DNA of 64,000 nucleotides. It comes from Tetracentron sinense. Taxonomy: Eukaryota; Streptophyta; Magnoliopsida; Trochodendrales; Trochodendraceae. The position numbers and the translations under genes were made by a program. Positions 21,100-33,169 of this stretch are shown piece after piece (the stretch's first letter is position 1; each line of letters starts with the position of its first letter). The notes below the pieces were generated by a model. It worked only from the letters and a program-made list of their open reading frames with translations, was not told the DNA's origin and ran no database searches. Where the stretch lies: positions 3,820,639-3,884,638 of the forward strand of contig CM026562.1 of assembly GCA_015143295.1 (NCBI GenBank), in the 5' to 3' direction.

Positions 21100-24000
21100 G
21101 CTAGCTAAAATTTCAGGAACCTTACTAATCAATGAATGTTTGGCTCGAGTATTGATCGACACCAAATCTACTCATTCATTTGTATCGCCGAATTTCTCTC
21201 AAGGTTTTTCCTCCGAGCCTAGCCAGCTGGAACCGGAGTTAGCCATTTCGACTCCTCTCAGCAAGACAGTATTGACGGATAAAGTGTATAGAAACAGTTT
21301 GGTTCAAGTGGGGAGCCACGAGTTGGCGGTTGATCTAATCATCCTCGGATTTCAAGACTTTGATGTTATATTGGGAATGGATTGATTAGCAGTACATCAT
21401 GGGCATGTGGCTTGTTTTGAAAAGATGGTACTCTTCCGGCCAGTGAAAGGCAAGTCATTTCATTTTTGGGGGTTGAGAAATAGAGATGTTGCCCGTTTTG
21501 CGGCGTTGAGCCTAGTGAACCCCGAGGCAAAGGACTCTTCGGCTATTCCAATCGTGAGTGAATTCCTGAATGTATTTCCAGAGGAGTTGCCAGGATTGCC
21601 TCCAGATAGGGAGATTGAGTTTGTGATCGAGCTTGCACCAGACACAGCTCCTATTTTCCGAGCTCCGTATAGAATAGTCCCGATTGAACTCAAGGAGTTG
21701 AAGACTCAGTTAGAGGAATTGCAAGGCCTTGGTTTCATTCGACCAAGTGTCTCACCGTGGGGTGCCCCGGTTTTATTTGTTAAGAAGAAAGATGGCTCGA
21801 TGTAGATGTGCGTCAATTATCGGTAATTGAACAAAGTCACTATAAAGAATAGGTATCCATTGCCTAGAATTGATGACTTGTTCGATCAGCTAAAGGGAGC
21901 AAGATTTTTCTATAAGATCGATCTTCGGTCCGGTTACCACCAGTTGAAGATCAAGGCCGAGGATATGCCCAAAACAGCTTTTTGGACTCGATACGGACAC
22001 TACGAGTTCTTGGTGATGCCTTTTGGTCTCACAAATGCGCCGGCAGCCTTTATGGATTTAATGAACCGGGTGTTTCGGCCATACCTGGATCGATGTGTGA
22101 TCGTGTTTGTCAACGATATCTTGGTGTATTCCTAGACACGGGAAGATCACATGTGAGACCTTCATCTTGCTTTGGAAATGCTGAGAGAGCACAAGCTATA
22201 CGCCAAACTCCGTAAGTGTGGCATTCCTAGGCCACGTCGTTTCTGCGGAAGGCATATCGATAGATCCGAAGAAGATAGAGGCAGTCATGAGTTGGGCGAG
22301 GCCCAAGAGTGTCACAGAGATACGCAGTTTTCTTGGGTTGGAAGGCTATTACCGGAGATTCGTAGAGGGTTTCTCTAGCCTTGCTGCACCGCTCACTTAC
22401 CTGACAAGGAAGAGCGCCCAGTTTGTATGGAGTGATAAGTGCGAGATCAGTTTCATGGAACTGAAGAAGAGGCTTACCACGGACCCCGTCCTTACAATGT
22501 CATCCGGACATATTGGGTATGAGGCGTATAGTGATGCTTCACATGTTGGACTTGGGTGTGTGCTCATGCAACACAAGAAATTCATTGCCTATGCATCGAG
22601 GCAATTGAAAGAGCATGAAAAGAATTACCCCACGCACGACTTGGAACTTGCCACAGTCGTGTTTGCACTCAAGATTTGGCGACATTACCTTTATGGGATA
22701 GAATTCTATGTGTTCACGGATCACAAGAGCCTCAAGTATCTCTTTTCCCAAAAAGAGTTAAATTTGAGGCAACGGCGTTGGATGAAATTTTTGAAAGACT
22801 ATGACTGCACCATCCAATACCACCCGGGCAAAGCAAACGTTGTAGCAGACGCCTTGAGTAGAAGACCTCCGGGTTTGTTGGCTTACATGTTGGTGCAAGA
22901 ATGGAAGCTATTGGAAGATTTGGCAAATCTGGACATCAGTGTGAATGATTCTGTCCGCAGTCCTATTTTGGCAAATGTCACGGTCCGGCCATACATTATA
23001 GATTTGATCTAAGAGTATCAAGCCACGGATGCTGACTTGTTGACTTTTCGGGATAAGGAAGTTGCCAAGGGTAGTGAGGACTTCTCTCTCACTAGCCGTG
23101 GTGCTATTACATTCAAGGGAAGGCTGTGTGTCCTAGCCAATGCAGATCTTCGGAGGGAGATTATGGATAAGGCTCACCGCTTGAAATACACAGTGCATCC
23201 TGGGGGTACAAAGATGTACCGGAACCTCAAGAGTCACTTTTGGTGGCAGAATATGAAGAGGGATGTTACAGAATATGTGGCAAGGTGTTTGGTGTGCCAG
23301 CAGGTGAAAGCAGAGCACATGCGGCCCATAGGTCTATTATAGTCTTTTACTATTCCCGAGTGGAAATAGGAGAACATCTCCATGGACTTCATAGTTGGCT
23401 TGCCAAAGACGACAAAAGGCTCAGATGCGATTTGGGTCATGGTGGATCGTTTAAAAAAGTCCGCGCATTTTTTACCCTACCGTACTACCTTCAACTCTAG
23501 TCAGTTGGCCGCACTATATATCAAGGAAGTTGTTAGGCTATACGGGGTGCCAGTTAGTATTGTGTCAGATCAGGATCCGAGATTCACGTCCAGGTTCTGG
23601 AAGAGTTTTTAAGAAGTTATGGGTTCCTGACTCGATTTCAGCACTGCTTTTCATCCACAGACGGATGGACAAACCGAGAGGGTGAACCAAGTCATCGAAG
23701 ACATGCTTTGAGCTTTTATGCTAGATTTCAAAGGTAGTTGGGAAGAGCACTTGCCTCTGGTTGAATTCGCCTATAGCAATAGCTATCAGGCGAGCATCCA
23801 AATGGCACAATTTGAGGCCTTATATGGGCAAAGCTATAGATCTCCTCTTTATTGGGATGAGGTAGGAGAAAGAAAGGTGTTAGGTCCGGAGTTGATCGAG
23901 TAAACTGCGAGTATAGTCAAGATCATCCGGGATCGGTTGAAAGCCGCTCAAGATCGTCAAAAGAGCTATGCAAACACGCGCCGCAGGGACTTGGAATTCC

Positions 24001-24422
24001 AGGTTGGGGATCAGGTCTTTGTGAAGGTATCTCCTAGCAAGGGGATTATGAGATTTGACAGGCGAGGCAAGCTTAGTCCTCGATATGTTGGCCCGTTTGA
24101 GATCATCACGCGAGTTGGTGAGGTTGCTTACAGGGTAGCTCTTCCACCTCACATGGCCGCGGTTTACAACATTTTCCATGTGTCTATACTTCGGAAGTAC
24201 ATTGCGGATCCTTCATATGTCATAGACTTGGAGCAGTTGGAAATACGGGAGGATCTCACTTTAGTTGAGAAGCCGGTTCACATATTGGATCGGAGAGATC
24301 AAGTCCTTCGCAGTAAAACTATCCCATTGGTTATTGTGCAATGGCAGCATCATTCTCGAGAAGAAGCTACATGGGAGCGTGAGGCCAAAGTCAAAGCAAA
24401 GTATCCCGAGTTGTTCGAATAG
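21100..24422 (+). pseudogene. Gypsy pol remnant: protease, reverse transcriptase, RNase H, integrase, chromodomain-like tail
   Basis: The domains come in order. Protease around VLIDTKSTHSF (21145) has Lys where DTG/DSG has Gly. Reverse transcriptase runs from about 21590 to 22330, and its catalytic FVDD is changed to FVND (Asn codon 22112-22114). RNase H ([16 protein letters not shown]) spans 22500-22870. The integrase zinc finger (CLVCQQVK) is near 23290, with the core DFIVGLP, VSDQDPRF and HPQTDGQTERV at 23380-23700. The C terminus (RYVGPFEI, LPPHMAAVYNIFHVS, EEATWERE) is at 23937-24422. Stops occur at 21383, 21803, 22133, 23010, 23340, 23610 and 23901 among others, and there is one frameshift between 22135 and 22218. 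Most stops fit C-to-T or G-to-A change. Non-functional. Confidence 0.92.
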
Positions 24423-24499
24423 GCTTGTATATGTACCTTATAAATTATTTGGGTTTTGTAATGCATGTAATCGTCCAAATTTTGAGGATGAAATTTTTA

Positions 24500-24512
24500 T
24501 AAGGGGGGAGGA
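24500..24512 (+). promoter_or_regulatory. Polypurine tract of the gypsy element
   Basis: TAAGGGGGGAGGA lies directly before the 3' LTR, the expected plus-strand primer position. Confidence 0.8.
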
Positions 24513-26838
24513 TGTAGAGCTCCGAAACTTTTTGTATATGCCTTGGGATGTGTGTCAAGGCATAGTGTCTTGTAATCTCAATTTCATGAAATGAGAATTT
24601 GAAACTTCGATGGAATTGTATCAAGAATGCTATAGTTAATTAGATAAATTATTTAATAAAGCCTATAAACTTTAAAGAGGTCCTAGTCAAGTTTAGAAGA
24701 TGTTAGAGTAGAAGTAGAATGGGTCCAAATAGTAGGAATGGGTGAAAAATGGACTCAGTGTCAAAAACCTACAGACCACCGATCGCTCGGTCCATTGTAG
24801 CGTTCGATCGGTCCACAACCGATCGATCGGAGGCTATCGACTGGTTAACTTCTTTGTATGGGGAAATTTTTCAGAGAGCTTGTTTTTGATCGAGAGCTCG
24901 ATCAATATCACCGGTCGCTCGGTAGGCAACCGATTGCTCGGTCCTAATCACCGATCGATCGGTCTATCATGTTTTTATAGAATTTCATTAAGGGCTTTTT
25001 CAGCATTTAGGTATTATACCCTTTACATATAAGGCTCGCCTGAGTCTTTAGGGCTCATTCTCAACACTTAGAAGATTTGAGAGATAAGGAGAGAAGAGAA
25101 AGGGGTTTCTAAACCTAGGGTTTTCTTTTGAGGAGGAATCAAAGGGTTGAAGATCCACAATCATCCTCAATCTTGTTCTTCTTCAAGTTCTTGACTCAAG
25201 CTCGTGAGGAGCACTTTTCCCAAGCTAGGGTAGCGACTCACGCACGTTTTTGCAAGGAGTTTCTTCCTCTATACAAGGTCGGTACCATGCTACCCTCTTA
25301 GTTATAGTTCTCTTTTCTTTTCTATTCTTTGTTTTCCCCCATCTATAACTATATTATGAGTTGTAATGTGTAAATGGTGTGAATGGAGATGGATATTGGC
25401 CATTGGATATCGTGCGAATGATGTGATGAATGAAAAGGGGAAGGGCATTGTACCAATAATAAACATACGAGTATGTTGTAAATATAAATCCACCTAGAAA
25501 AACATGATATAGGTTTGATCAATAATGTATACACCCCATGTTTGATGAAATACCAAGGTGAATAAAACGAATTATAAATTAAGAAAATACATGCGTAATT
25601 GCTTATGGAATTGCTAGGGCTTATGATAGTGTGATTATTTACTCTCGCCAAAGTGGCATGAATATTGACTTGCTCAAATTATTGATGTCTTATGTATCGT
25701 GAATTTCCCAAATGTCATATTTAAATTCAAATGCAAGTATGTACACGATTCCATGAGCACGACATGTATGACATGATTTACCGAGGTTTTTCAATAACGA
25801 GAATTAGAGGTAGGACATATCCTACGATATGTTTTACCTCATTTTTGACAAGAACAAGACAAGCATGAGCATTTAGGAAGAAGGGTCTCCCTTCCCTCAC
25901 AAGTAGTTTATTTTCCAAGCAAGCAAGATACATAGCATGGCAAGCATGAGCATTTAGGAAGAAGGGTCTCCCTTCCCTCACAAGTAGTAAGATACATGAC
26001 ATGGCAAGCATGAGCATTTAAAGAAGGGTCTCCCTTCCCTCACAAGTAGTTTATTTTCCAAGCAAGCAAGATACATGACATGGCAAGCATGAGCCTTTAG
26101 GAAGAAAGGTCTCACTTCCCTCACAAGTAGCATGAACACGTTTATTTTTCAAGCAAGCATGACATGGCATGACACGACATGATACGACAAGACAAGTTTT
26201 TAAGCATGAAAAGGGCAATTTGAGTCAAGTCATGTGCACGATGTTTTCAAGGGTTTTATCGGCTTTACGAAATCCAAGCATGACTATAAACTGCTTTACT
26301 TTCCTGTTATGAGATTAACTGCTTCTTGCTTTATATATATATCATTGTTGCTGTACTATGACTGTTGGTTAGCATTTGGTACACGCTGAGTATTCCATGC
26401 TCAGCCGTACTTTTATGTCGGCAGGTTCTGAGGGAGCTACTTCTCCATTTGATGTCAGTGCTCTTGGCCCATGGGTGGACGAGGAGTACGTCGAGGAACC
26501 TGTGGAGGAACCTCCGATAGAGGGCTACTATTAAGTGGTAGTAGATTCTGAGTGGATAGCTGTGGGTGAGTTGAAAGAGAGGTATTCATGTATTTTGGCG
26601 GCCCTGTCCGCACTTTCTTTTGTGTATCTTTTGTATCAAACTTGGATCATGTGTGTATATATACATAGAGGTTTGTTAGTCTTCCGCTGTACCACGTTAG
26701 AATATGTTTCCGCATTTTGTCCTCTATTGTATATGCCTTGTGGGTTTTTACAGGATGGTTTGTCAAGCATGTCATGCAGGTCATGACAAGTCGTCCAAGA
26801 TTCACTCTAACTCTTAGGGTGGGTTTTGGGTTGCGACA
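24513..26838 (+). repeat. 3' LTR of the gypsy element
   Basis: 2326 bp, from TGTAGAGCTCC to GGGTTGCGACA. It is longer than the 5' LTR mainly because it carries four rather than two minisatellite units. The palindrome cluster is conserved at about 24775-24970. Confidence 0.9.
25861..26160 (+). repeat. Minisatellite in the 3' LTR, four units
   Basis: Four units start with GCATGAGC near 25864, 25945, 26008 and 26087, each containing the TCTCCCTTCCCTCACAAGTAG block (with one change, TCTCACTTCC, in the last). The second unit is shortened. Confidence 0.8.
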
Positions 26839-28221
26839 TATTAGGTGGGTATGAGATATCCCGGGTCTAGGGGTTCTGGGGTGTAGCCCCCAAATTTTTT
26901 TTTGATGACCAAGTTCTTGGGTTATTTCATTCATACATTTCGTACATATCTTACCGGTATTGTTTCTCCTTGTTTACGATACAACTGTCCCCTTGCTCTA
27001 TAGATATGTCATATTAAATAAGAATTAGTCTAGTGATACTCCCAAGGTGTACTCCCAAATCCTAACCGTTTATCTCACTTGTTAAACGGTTAGGATTAGA
27101 GCTGATGTGGCATTCGAAAAGACAAAATAAGCCAACTCAAATCCTGACCTTTAGTGGTTGGTTAGAAACGGTTATCATTAGGGAGTAGATTTGGGAGTAC
27201 TAATAGACTGACTCATTAAATAAATACTATAGTACTTTTTTTAGGGGGCAACTGTCCATTATCCATGATTATGCCCAATTAAATAACTAATCAATTTAGT
27301 ATAAAAAATACTTTTTTTTTTAAGTTTAGGAGTTAAGATCATAGTCAATTGCGACTAAACTTGGGACAATTCAATCACACTCACATGATAGAACGTGTCT
27401 CTTTTAACCCTAGTTAACTATAGTTAATATTCACTGGTCCATAATCCATAGGATTCAACAATCTTAACCTTCGTTTTTAGAAATATATTAACCCTCCAAC
27501 TTCGATTCCTGCCCTGTTGTGAGTACAATATCAAATTATCGCAATTGGACATATTCTTATTCAAAGCTCAATCCATTCCTAGAGATGGAATCACAGCCAA
27601 TTGTTATTGAACTTGGGGAGAGTTCAATCGCACCCATAGGTCAACACATGTCCCTTTTAACCCTATTAACTATTGTTAAGATTCACTACTCCTTAGGGTT
27701 CAATAATCTAACCTTAGTTTTTATAAAAAAATATTTTAAACTTGGGGAGAGTTCAATAGCACCTGCAGGTCAACACTTGTCCCTTTTAAGCCATTCAACT
27801 ATGATTAAAATTTACTAACCCTTAGGGTTCAATAATCTAACCTTGGTTTCTAGAGAAAAATAGGGTTAATAGGGACATGTGTTGACTTGTGGGTGTGATT
27901 GAACTTGGGAGAGTTCAATCACAATTGGCTGTGATTCGATCTCCCATTCCCATGGTTATATTAAAAATAAAAATAATTAATTAATTAATTAATTTTCACA
28001 AAATTTTAGTGGGGGCACGTGCCCCCACCTGGCTCTACCCCTGCTCATCAGCCTCGTCCAATAAAGTGAAATTGTTAACATATTCGGACCCATTAGCAAC
28101 TAAGCCTTTGCCTATCTTCTTGGACTTCCTAGAATCATCCATCTACCCACTCCTCATTATTAATACCATCATGAGGTCGGTCACCAATTATCTTGCCAAT
28201 CAACTTGATTGGATGGGCTAA

Positions 28222-29398
28222 GAGCATCTCCAACGCATCTCCAAATCTCCGTATATGGAGACCCATCTCTAAATCACAACAGTGAATCTCCATATATGGA
28301 GATGAGAGAGAAAATGGAGATCACATCTCCAAAACTTTATTCATCCACCATAATCATCACATTGATCCTTGACGATTATGTTGTGCATTATAATGCATGC
28401 AGACATAATATCATGTAGTACATTTTTACCCCAAAAAATGCGTTGGTCCCTTGAAAATGGCAAATCGTGATTGGAGAACCCTAAATGCCCGTTCCACATC
28501 TTTCCGATATGCTTATTGCATCATTGCAAAATACTGCGTTTTACGATTAGATTCATTAACACAATCCACAACAAATACTCTATAAATAGTGGCATCTTTC
28601 TCCTCCAAAATCACAACTATTTCTCTTTCAATACTATAATCTTCTGCTGCATTCAACCTCTCTATAGAAATATCATCAAGCATAAATTTCCCTCAGTCGG
28701 TTGGACAGAGTTCTGATGAAAAGTCTACGATTCGTGGTCGATCATTCTCAAATGAAAAGACAAGATCATATGTAACACATGGCTTGAGATTTTATGGAGA
28801 AATACCTTAATTCTATAAGTGATACAGTCGAACGTGAATATTTTCGAAGCAAGAAATTGGAAATTGTAGAAAAAATGGCTGGTGACTCCCAAGTAGGTGG
28901 ATCATCCGCTACCTTTAGTCACGGTGATTTCAGTAGCTTTAGTCACTATCAAGGTGGATATGGGGGAGATGAATTATCACCTTACTAACGCTTGTAATTT
29001 TTTTTGTTAGTCTATTTCTTGAAATTTCACTAGTCTTTTTTAAATGTATTTTTGACACTTTTTTAAATTAAAATATGCAAATTTAACTAGGTTTCTTTTC
29101 AAAATGCTCATATCATACACTGAATTATTTATTTTTAATCAATAGTGGCAATTTTGTGGGTCAATTATTTAGTTTTGGAGGAAAAGTGGTGAATAATTGA
29201 GTTTGAGAGGAAAAGTGGGGAAGAAAACATGTGAATTTTTTTTTTATAAAAATAAATGAATTGTGATTTGGAGATTGAATAGTCTTTGGAGATTGGGTTG
29301 GTTGGAGTTAAAAACTTTTTAGTGGGGCCCAATATCTCCATATATGGAGAAGATGCCATTTTGGAGATGCATTTTGAAGACTTGCGTTGGAGATGCTC
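28222..29398 (-). mobile_element. PIF/Harbinger-type element, 1.18 kb
   Basis: Ends GAGCATCTCCAACGCATCTC and, inverted, GAGCATCTCCAACGCAAGTC, are flanked by TAA (28219-28221, 29399-29401), the 3-bp Harbinger duplication. Reading the minus strand near 28380-28530 gives KDVERAF and FAIFKGPTHF, the C-terminal end of the plant Harbinger transposase. The plus-strand open frame at 28794-28988 is not recognised. It interrupts LINE ORF1 and is internally deleted, so it cannot move itself. Confidence 0.85.
28375..28530 (-). pseudogene. Harbinger transposase fragment
   Basis: About 50 codons resembling the last third of the DDE nuclease of plant Harbinger elements (KDVERAFRVLQSRFAIF, then a CMHYN block in the position of the usual CIILHNM). 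There are at least three in-frame stops and no N-terminal part. Confidence 0.65.
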
Positions 29399-29829
29399 TA
29401 AGGGATCAGTAAAATCATCAAAATGGTCGATTTGTAAAACATATAATGGATGTATTTTTTTCATATTGCCCTTAGTAAAGGTTCAAACAACAATTCCCAT
29501 GTTGTAGTTCTTTTGGCATTTTCGCAAGCACCTCCCGAGCGTGAGCTATCCTCATGTGTAAGCCTCTTTTCAGCCCTTCCTTTGCAAAACCATGATTATG
29601 ATCATCTACAGCATTCTCCAAGCCTATTTGCGCATTTTGCCAAGCAGATGCAATGTCTATAGCCACACCTTGGGCTACCATCAAATCTGGCACCCTATTA
29701 TCCTTGGTGGCATTCTAAGCTTGCCTAACCACTTTTGTACATTTATTTACTGAGCAACCAAACATCGAGCACTTCACACACCTCTGAATTTCCATGTTTA
29801 CTAATATGCACACCACAAACAAGATAAAA

Positions 29830-31400
29830 GGGCAGTAATGTCCTTTTCTCATCGTCGCCTGATAGATAGTCTTTTCCGTCGTTTAGAAAATCACCTTACT
29901 ATCAATACTTTAATTAATCCAAATCCTACAAACACATGAGAATGGTATAGGGATCGTGTCGGATGTTGAATCCTCACTTGTGAACTATGAGGTTAGCACA
30001 ATAAAGAAATCAAAAAGGAAGAAAAAATTACAAAATGATGGATGGATGAGAATGATGAATAATGAGATTTAAAAAAAAACAATTTGAGCAGAGGAATTAA
30101 CATCTACTAAATAAAATAAAATAAATATGAAATGAAAGCAGGAAAATGAAAAATCTACTAATTAAATGACATGAACATAAATAGACTGAATTAAAGAGAG
30201 CCATCAAGGCATTAAATAAAAATAACATTAATTGACTTTGATATTTGTAGGCAATGACACAAGACACTACTAGACACTTTGTTTTGACACCGAAATATGC
30301 AAATACCAAAAGTATGGACTTACATGATGGCTTTGGGTATGCCCCAAGTCTACCTCTTGATTGGACCTCCTCAACACAAAGATCAATGAAAATCCTTTTT
30401 ATTTTATTTTGATCAGGTTGCCCTTCCGCTTTTAGTGATGGCCATCTCCAAACTTTCATATGTAAACTAAACGAAAATGAAAAAAAAAAAATAAAAAAAT
30501 TTATCAATATGCAAAACATTTAATTATAATAAAGCATGAAAAACACGTGTGACCTTTCTATACATATGAGCCAGTGACTTCAAGCTTTATCGCATGCATT
30601 ATTATCTTTTTATTCTCACGGATCAACTCATACTTCAGTCATCGTAGAATGCAAATTATAATATAGCCTATGGAAATTTTTATTAAGGTCCTCAAAAACT
30701 AAAATATAACCCAATTCTCCCATCATCAATTGTAGAGAAAACCACAGCTTCAAGCTAGATTCAACTACAATGGTATCAGCATCTATTATAAAATAATGTA
30801 ATAATAAATGCATGCTTTTACTCAACAAAACAAAAGATGAAAAAAAAAAAAAAGAAAATAAAAGGAAATCTGAATTAATTAACGAGTGGAGGAAAAACCA
30901 AAACTGGGGTTTTACAGAGAAAATTCAACACCTAGCAATCGACAAGTTGAGAGCTTTGCAACTGGAAAAAAAAAAAGAGAGGCATTACATTGTGGAAATC
31001 GCCACCTAGCGGCAAGAAGAAGGAGGAGGAGGAGGGGAACATGAAATACCTAATGGCAGCAACTCTAACAACGGTAGCTCCTGACGGTGGTGTGAAACGC
31101 TCTTAGGCAACCACAAGAGAGGAGAGAGGAGATCTAGAAGAAGAACAGTGGTGTGAAACCCTTCACATTTTGGGATTTTATACTAGGGGATGAATGGATA
31201 TTATGAGAAATTTGTTAGCGTCCAAAATCTCCTGACATTTTTGACGTCAATCTCCCAAATTTTAAACCATGAAGAAAAGAGGAACCCCATCCTTATTACT
31301 TTAGAGTTTGTGTTAGTGGTCACAACGACCACCTATAAATTTGGATCATCCGGATTTTTGCATAGAAAAAAATTTAATTAATATAACTAAATAGTGTACC
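29830..31400. other. No gene recognised
   Basis: A/T-rich sequence between the LINE and the copia debris. A GGA-rich stretch at 31018-31036 and several short open frames (up to 140 codons at 30097-30519 on the minus strand, mostly low-complexity Phe/Ser) show no family resemblance. It may be old host sequence or unrecognised repeat. Confidence 0.4.
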
Positions 31401-31761
31401 TGCCATCAGGCAAGTCTTGAAGTCTTCTTTTGCAAAGTCTCTTCTCCTCCTTTGGCTGGATGGGGAGCCTTTCTTTTTGGAAAACCAAAAGAATCCTTAG
31501 GGAGCGAGAGTTGGGACCATCCCTATTTATAGGGTCTCAGAATCCTACCCATTAAGGATTCTGGTCCACACATTAAATGATGATTATACCATTTTAAATA
31601 TGATACACTAGTGTGTGTCTAGGGTGTACCGAGTCCGATGCACCTTAATGATCACCACCGCATGATCGGACTCTTACCGGTATGCTTCGATCAAATGGAA
31701 AGATTGATCCGGAGTTTTGAAATCAAACCCCGTGATCATTGTGTGACCACAAGATCTAACA
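31401..31761 (-). repeat. Probable copia LTR, minus strand
   Basis: On the minus strand it begins TGTTAGATC right after a polypurine tract (AAGTGGGAGAA, 31762-31772) and contains a promoter-like CTATAAATAG (31523-31532). The end at TGCC (31401) is a guess from the TG/CA rule. No matching second LTR is seen, so this is the 3' LTR of a truncated element. Confidence 0.5.
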
Positions 31762-31774
31762 TTCTCCCACTTGG

Positions 31775-32403
31775 TCTACAATGATCACGGTGTCTCATTT
31801 ATTTGAATATTTTTTTTTTAAAAGAAAATTTTCTTGGATTAAAACATTTTAATGAAACAAGACGAGTGGCCACTCTTTAAGAAAAACTTATCTTCCCAGT
31901 CAAGATCGTGCAACACCAAACAACTTGGTTAGAAAAAAATACCATCAACATGGAATTATGGCGGTCATTATATTATCATATCAACATAAGACCTTCCATA
32001 GTCACAATACTGACAAAATCCTTTGTCCAAGTCACCACATTGGTATAATTTGTGCAACATGGAACCAGCATGAAACCTTATGGTGATCAATTCATGCTTA
32101 TCCATAATTGGTCCTTACTTACTTCACACATTATCTCATGTGTGTCTTTCAAATGTTTTTACGACTATTACCATCATGCGACTGAGACCCGTTGCCCTTC
32201 TCGTCTGAAACGAAGGTTTATCGACTGTGATGTCCAGTCATGTCTAGCCCAAGCTTTTTAGAGGATCCAACAACCAACTAGATCTCCTTATGAGTGCTTT
32301 TGAGTCATGATGCTCAACTAATGGTCTAGATACCTCTGAGGACATAACATTTTTGATATATAAATAGAGTCACATGCAATATGATTATCAAAACAAGTGT
32401 TAT
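31775..32403 (-). other. Copia internal non-coding region
   Basis: Lies between the RNase H stop and the polypurine tract of the copia remnant. No open frame of interest; typical of the untranslated region between pol and the 3' LTR in some copia lineages. Confidence 0.45.
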
Positions 32404-33169
32404 GACTATCTTTTCAGGCAAATAGATCAAAATTGTCTACAAGACCCATCTGAGCAACATGCTCCTGAAAAACTTTAGGGTTCAAACCCTTAGTCATAGG
32501 ATTGGCAATCATTTGCTTTGTACTTATATGCTCTACTGACACTTGATGGTCTTGTACCTTTTCTCTTACAACAAGATATTTGATATCAATATGTTTGGAA
32601 CCGCTAGAATTCTTGTTGTTTTTAGAAAAGAAAACTGCTGCTTGATTATCACAGAATATTCTCAACGGCCTGGAGATTGAATCAACAATCTGAAGGCTGG
32701 AGATGAAGTTACGCAACCATATTGCGTGAGTAGTGGTTTCATAAAATGCCACAAATTCTACCTGCATGGTGGATGAGGTTATAAGTGTTTGTTTTACACT
32801 TTTCTATGAGATGGATCCACCAGCTAATAAAAAGATGTATCCAGATGTGGACTTATTGCTGTCAAGGCAACCAATGTAGTCGGAATCTGAATAACCAGTC
32901 ACCTCAAAATGATCAGACCTTTTGTATGTAAGTTTATAATCTTTAGTTCCCTACAAATATGGCATTCATTTTTTAGCTGCTTTCTAGTGAACCATATATC
33001 TACCCAACATGCCAATTGCAAATGTTATGTCCGGACGAGTGCAGACCATAGTATACATTAAACTTTCAACTGCTAATGCATAAGGGATGTTTTCCATCTC
33101 TTTTCTTTCAAGATTATTCTTGGGACACTGAAACACGTAGAATTTATCACCTTTTAACAATTGGTGCAA
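32404..33169 (-). pseudogene. Ty1/copia pol remnant, end of reverse transcriptase and RNase H
   Basis: On the minus strand: CPKNNLERKEM, ALAVESLMYTMVCTRPDI, then the RNase H pieces YSDSDYIGCLDSNKSTSGY, FVAFYETTTHAIWLRNF and KHIDIKYLVVREKV. This is the C-terminal quarter of an Angela/BARE-like copia polyprotein. At least four in-frame stops lie between 32984 and 32770. Everything upstream of the RTRPDI-type block is missing and LTR-like sequence abuts at 33165. Confidence 0.85.

Larger units (their letters stand above)
17146..26838 (+). mobile_element. Ty3/gypsy chromovirus retrotransposon (Del/Tekay-like), 9.7 kb
   Basis: Complete in structure: 5-bp duplication TATTA (17141-17145, 26839-26843), LTRs beginning TG and ending CA, an initiator-Met tRNA primer site, gag, then protease, reverse transcriptase, RNase H, integrase and a C-terminal chromodomain-like segment, and a purine tract before the 3' LTR. 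Integrase after reverse transcriptase defines gypsy; the chromodomain-like tail and long LTRs suggest the Del/Tekay group. Coding is destroyed by many stops. In the first 125 bases the LTRs differ at eight sites, so this insertion is clearly older than the copia element at 35311-40195. Confidence 0.93.
17052..28043. mobile_element. DNA element (CAGGGGCGGAGCC termini) hosting the gypsy retrotransposon
   Basis: Its ends lie at 17052 (CAGGGGCGGAGCCAAG) and 28043 (CTGGCTCTACCCCTG), inverted to each other and flanked by CTTATCAG (17044-17051) / CTCATCAG (28044-28051), an 8-bp target duplication with one mismatch that fits hAT-type insertion. Without the gypsy element it is about 1.3 kb, non-coding, and contains smaller foldbacks (about 27033-27213 and the CACATGTCCC type at 27390-27900). 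It sits inside LINE ORF1. Relatives are at 6463-7069 and 50949-51558. The superfamily call rests only on the 8-bp duplication. Confidence 0.75.
16903..29790 (-). pseudogene. LINE ORF1 remnant (zinc-knuckle protein), three separated pieces
   Basis: The pieces are about 29402-29790, 28052-28221 and 16903-17051. Reading 5' to 3' on the minus strand, CVKCSMFG..VNKC is a zinc-knuckle-like motif with the expected His replaced by Cys. The frame then passes the Harbinger insertion (FTDPL joined to AHPIKLIG) and, after one local shift, the large DNA element insertion (LLDEAD joined to KVLEAKVSYAKIV). Continuity across both junctions shows the pieces were once one ORF. The N-terminal part is absent. 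The role would be nucleic-acid binding in the LINE particle; this copy is dead. Confidence 0.7.
14089..29830 (-). mobile_element. L1-type LINE, minus strand, split by three insertions
   Basis: LINE sequence is found at 14089-14311, 14463-17051, 28052-28221 and 29402 to about 29830, roughly 3.4 kb in all, with the poly(A) tail visible as a T run at 14089-14100. Read on the minus strand it gives the end of ORF1 with a zinc knuckle, then ORF2 with endonuclease, reverse transcriptase and RNase H pieces. The interrupters are a MITE (14312-14462), a large DNA element carrying a gypsy element (17052-28043) and a Harbinger element (28222-29398). The 5' end of ORF1 is missing or unrecognisable, so the copy is probably 5'-truncated. 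No target duplication was found. Confidence 0.85.

Noticed and set aside
30097-30519. 140-codon minus-strand open frame
   Set aside because: Low-complexity Phe/Ser-rich ends, no domain, A/T-rich background; not supported as a gene.
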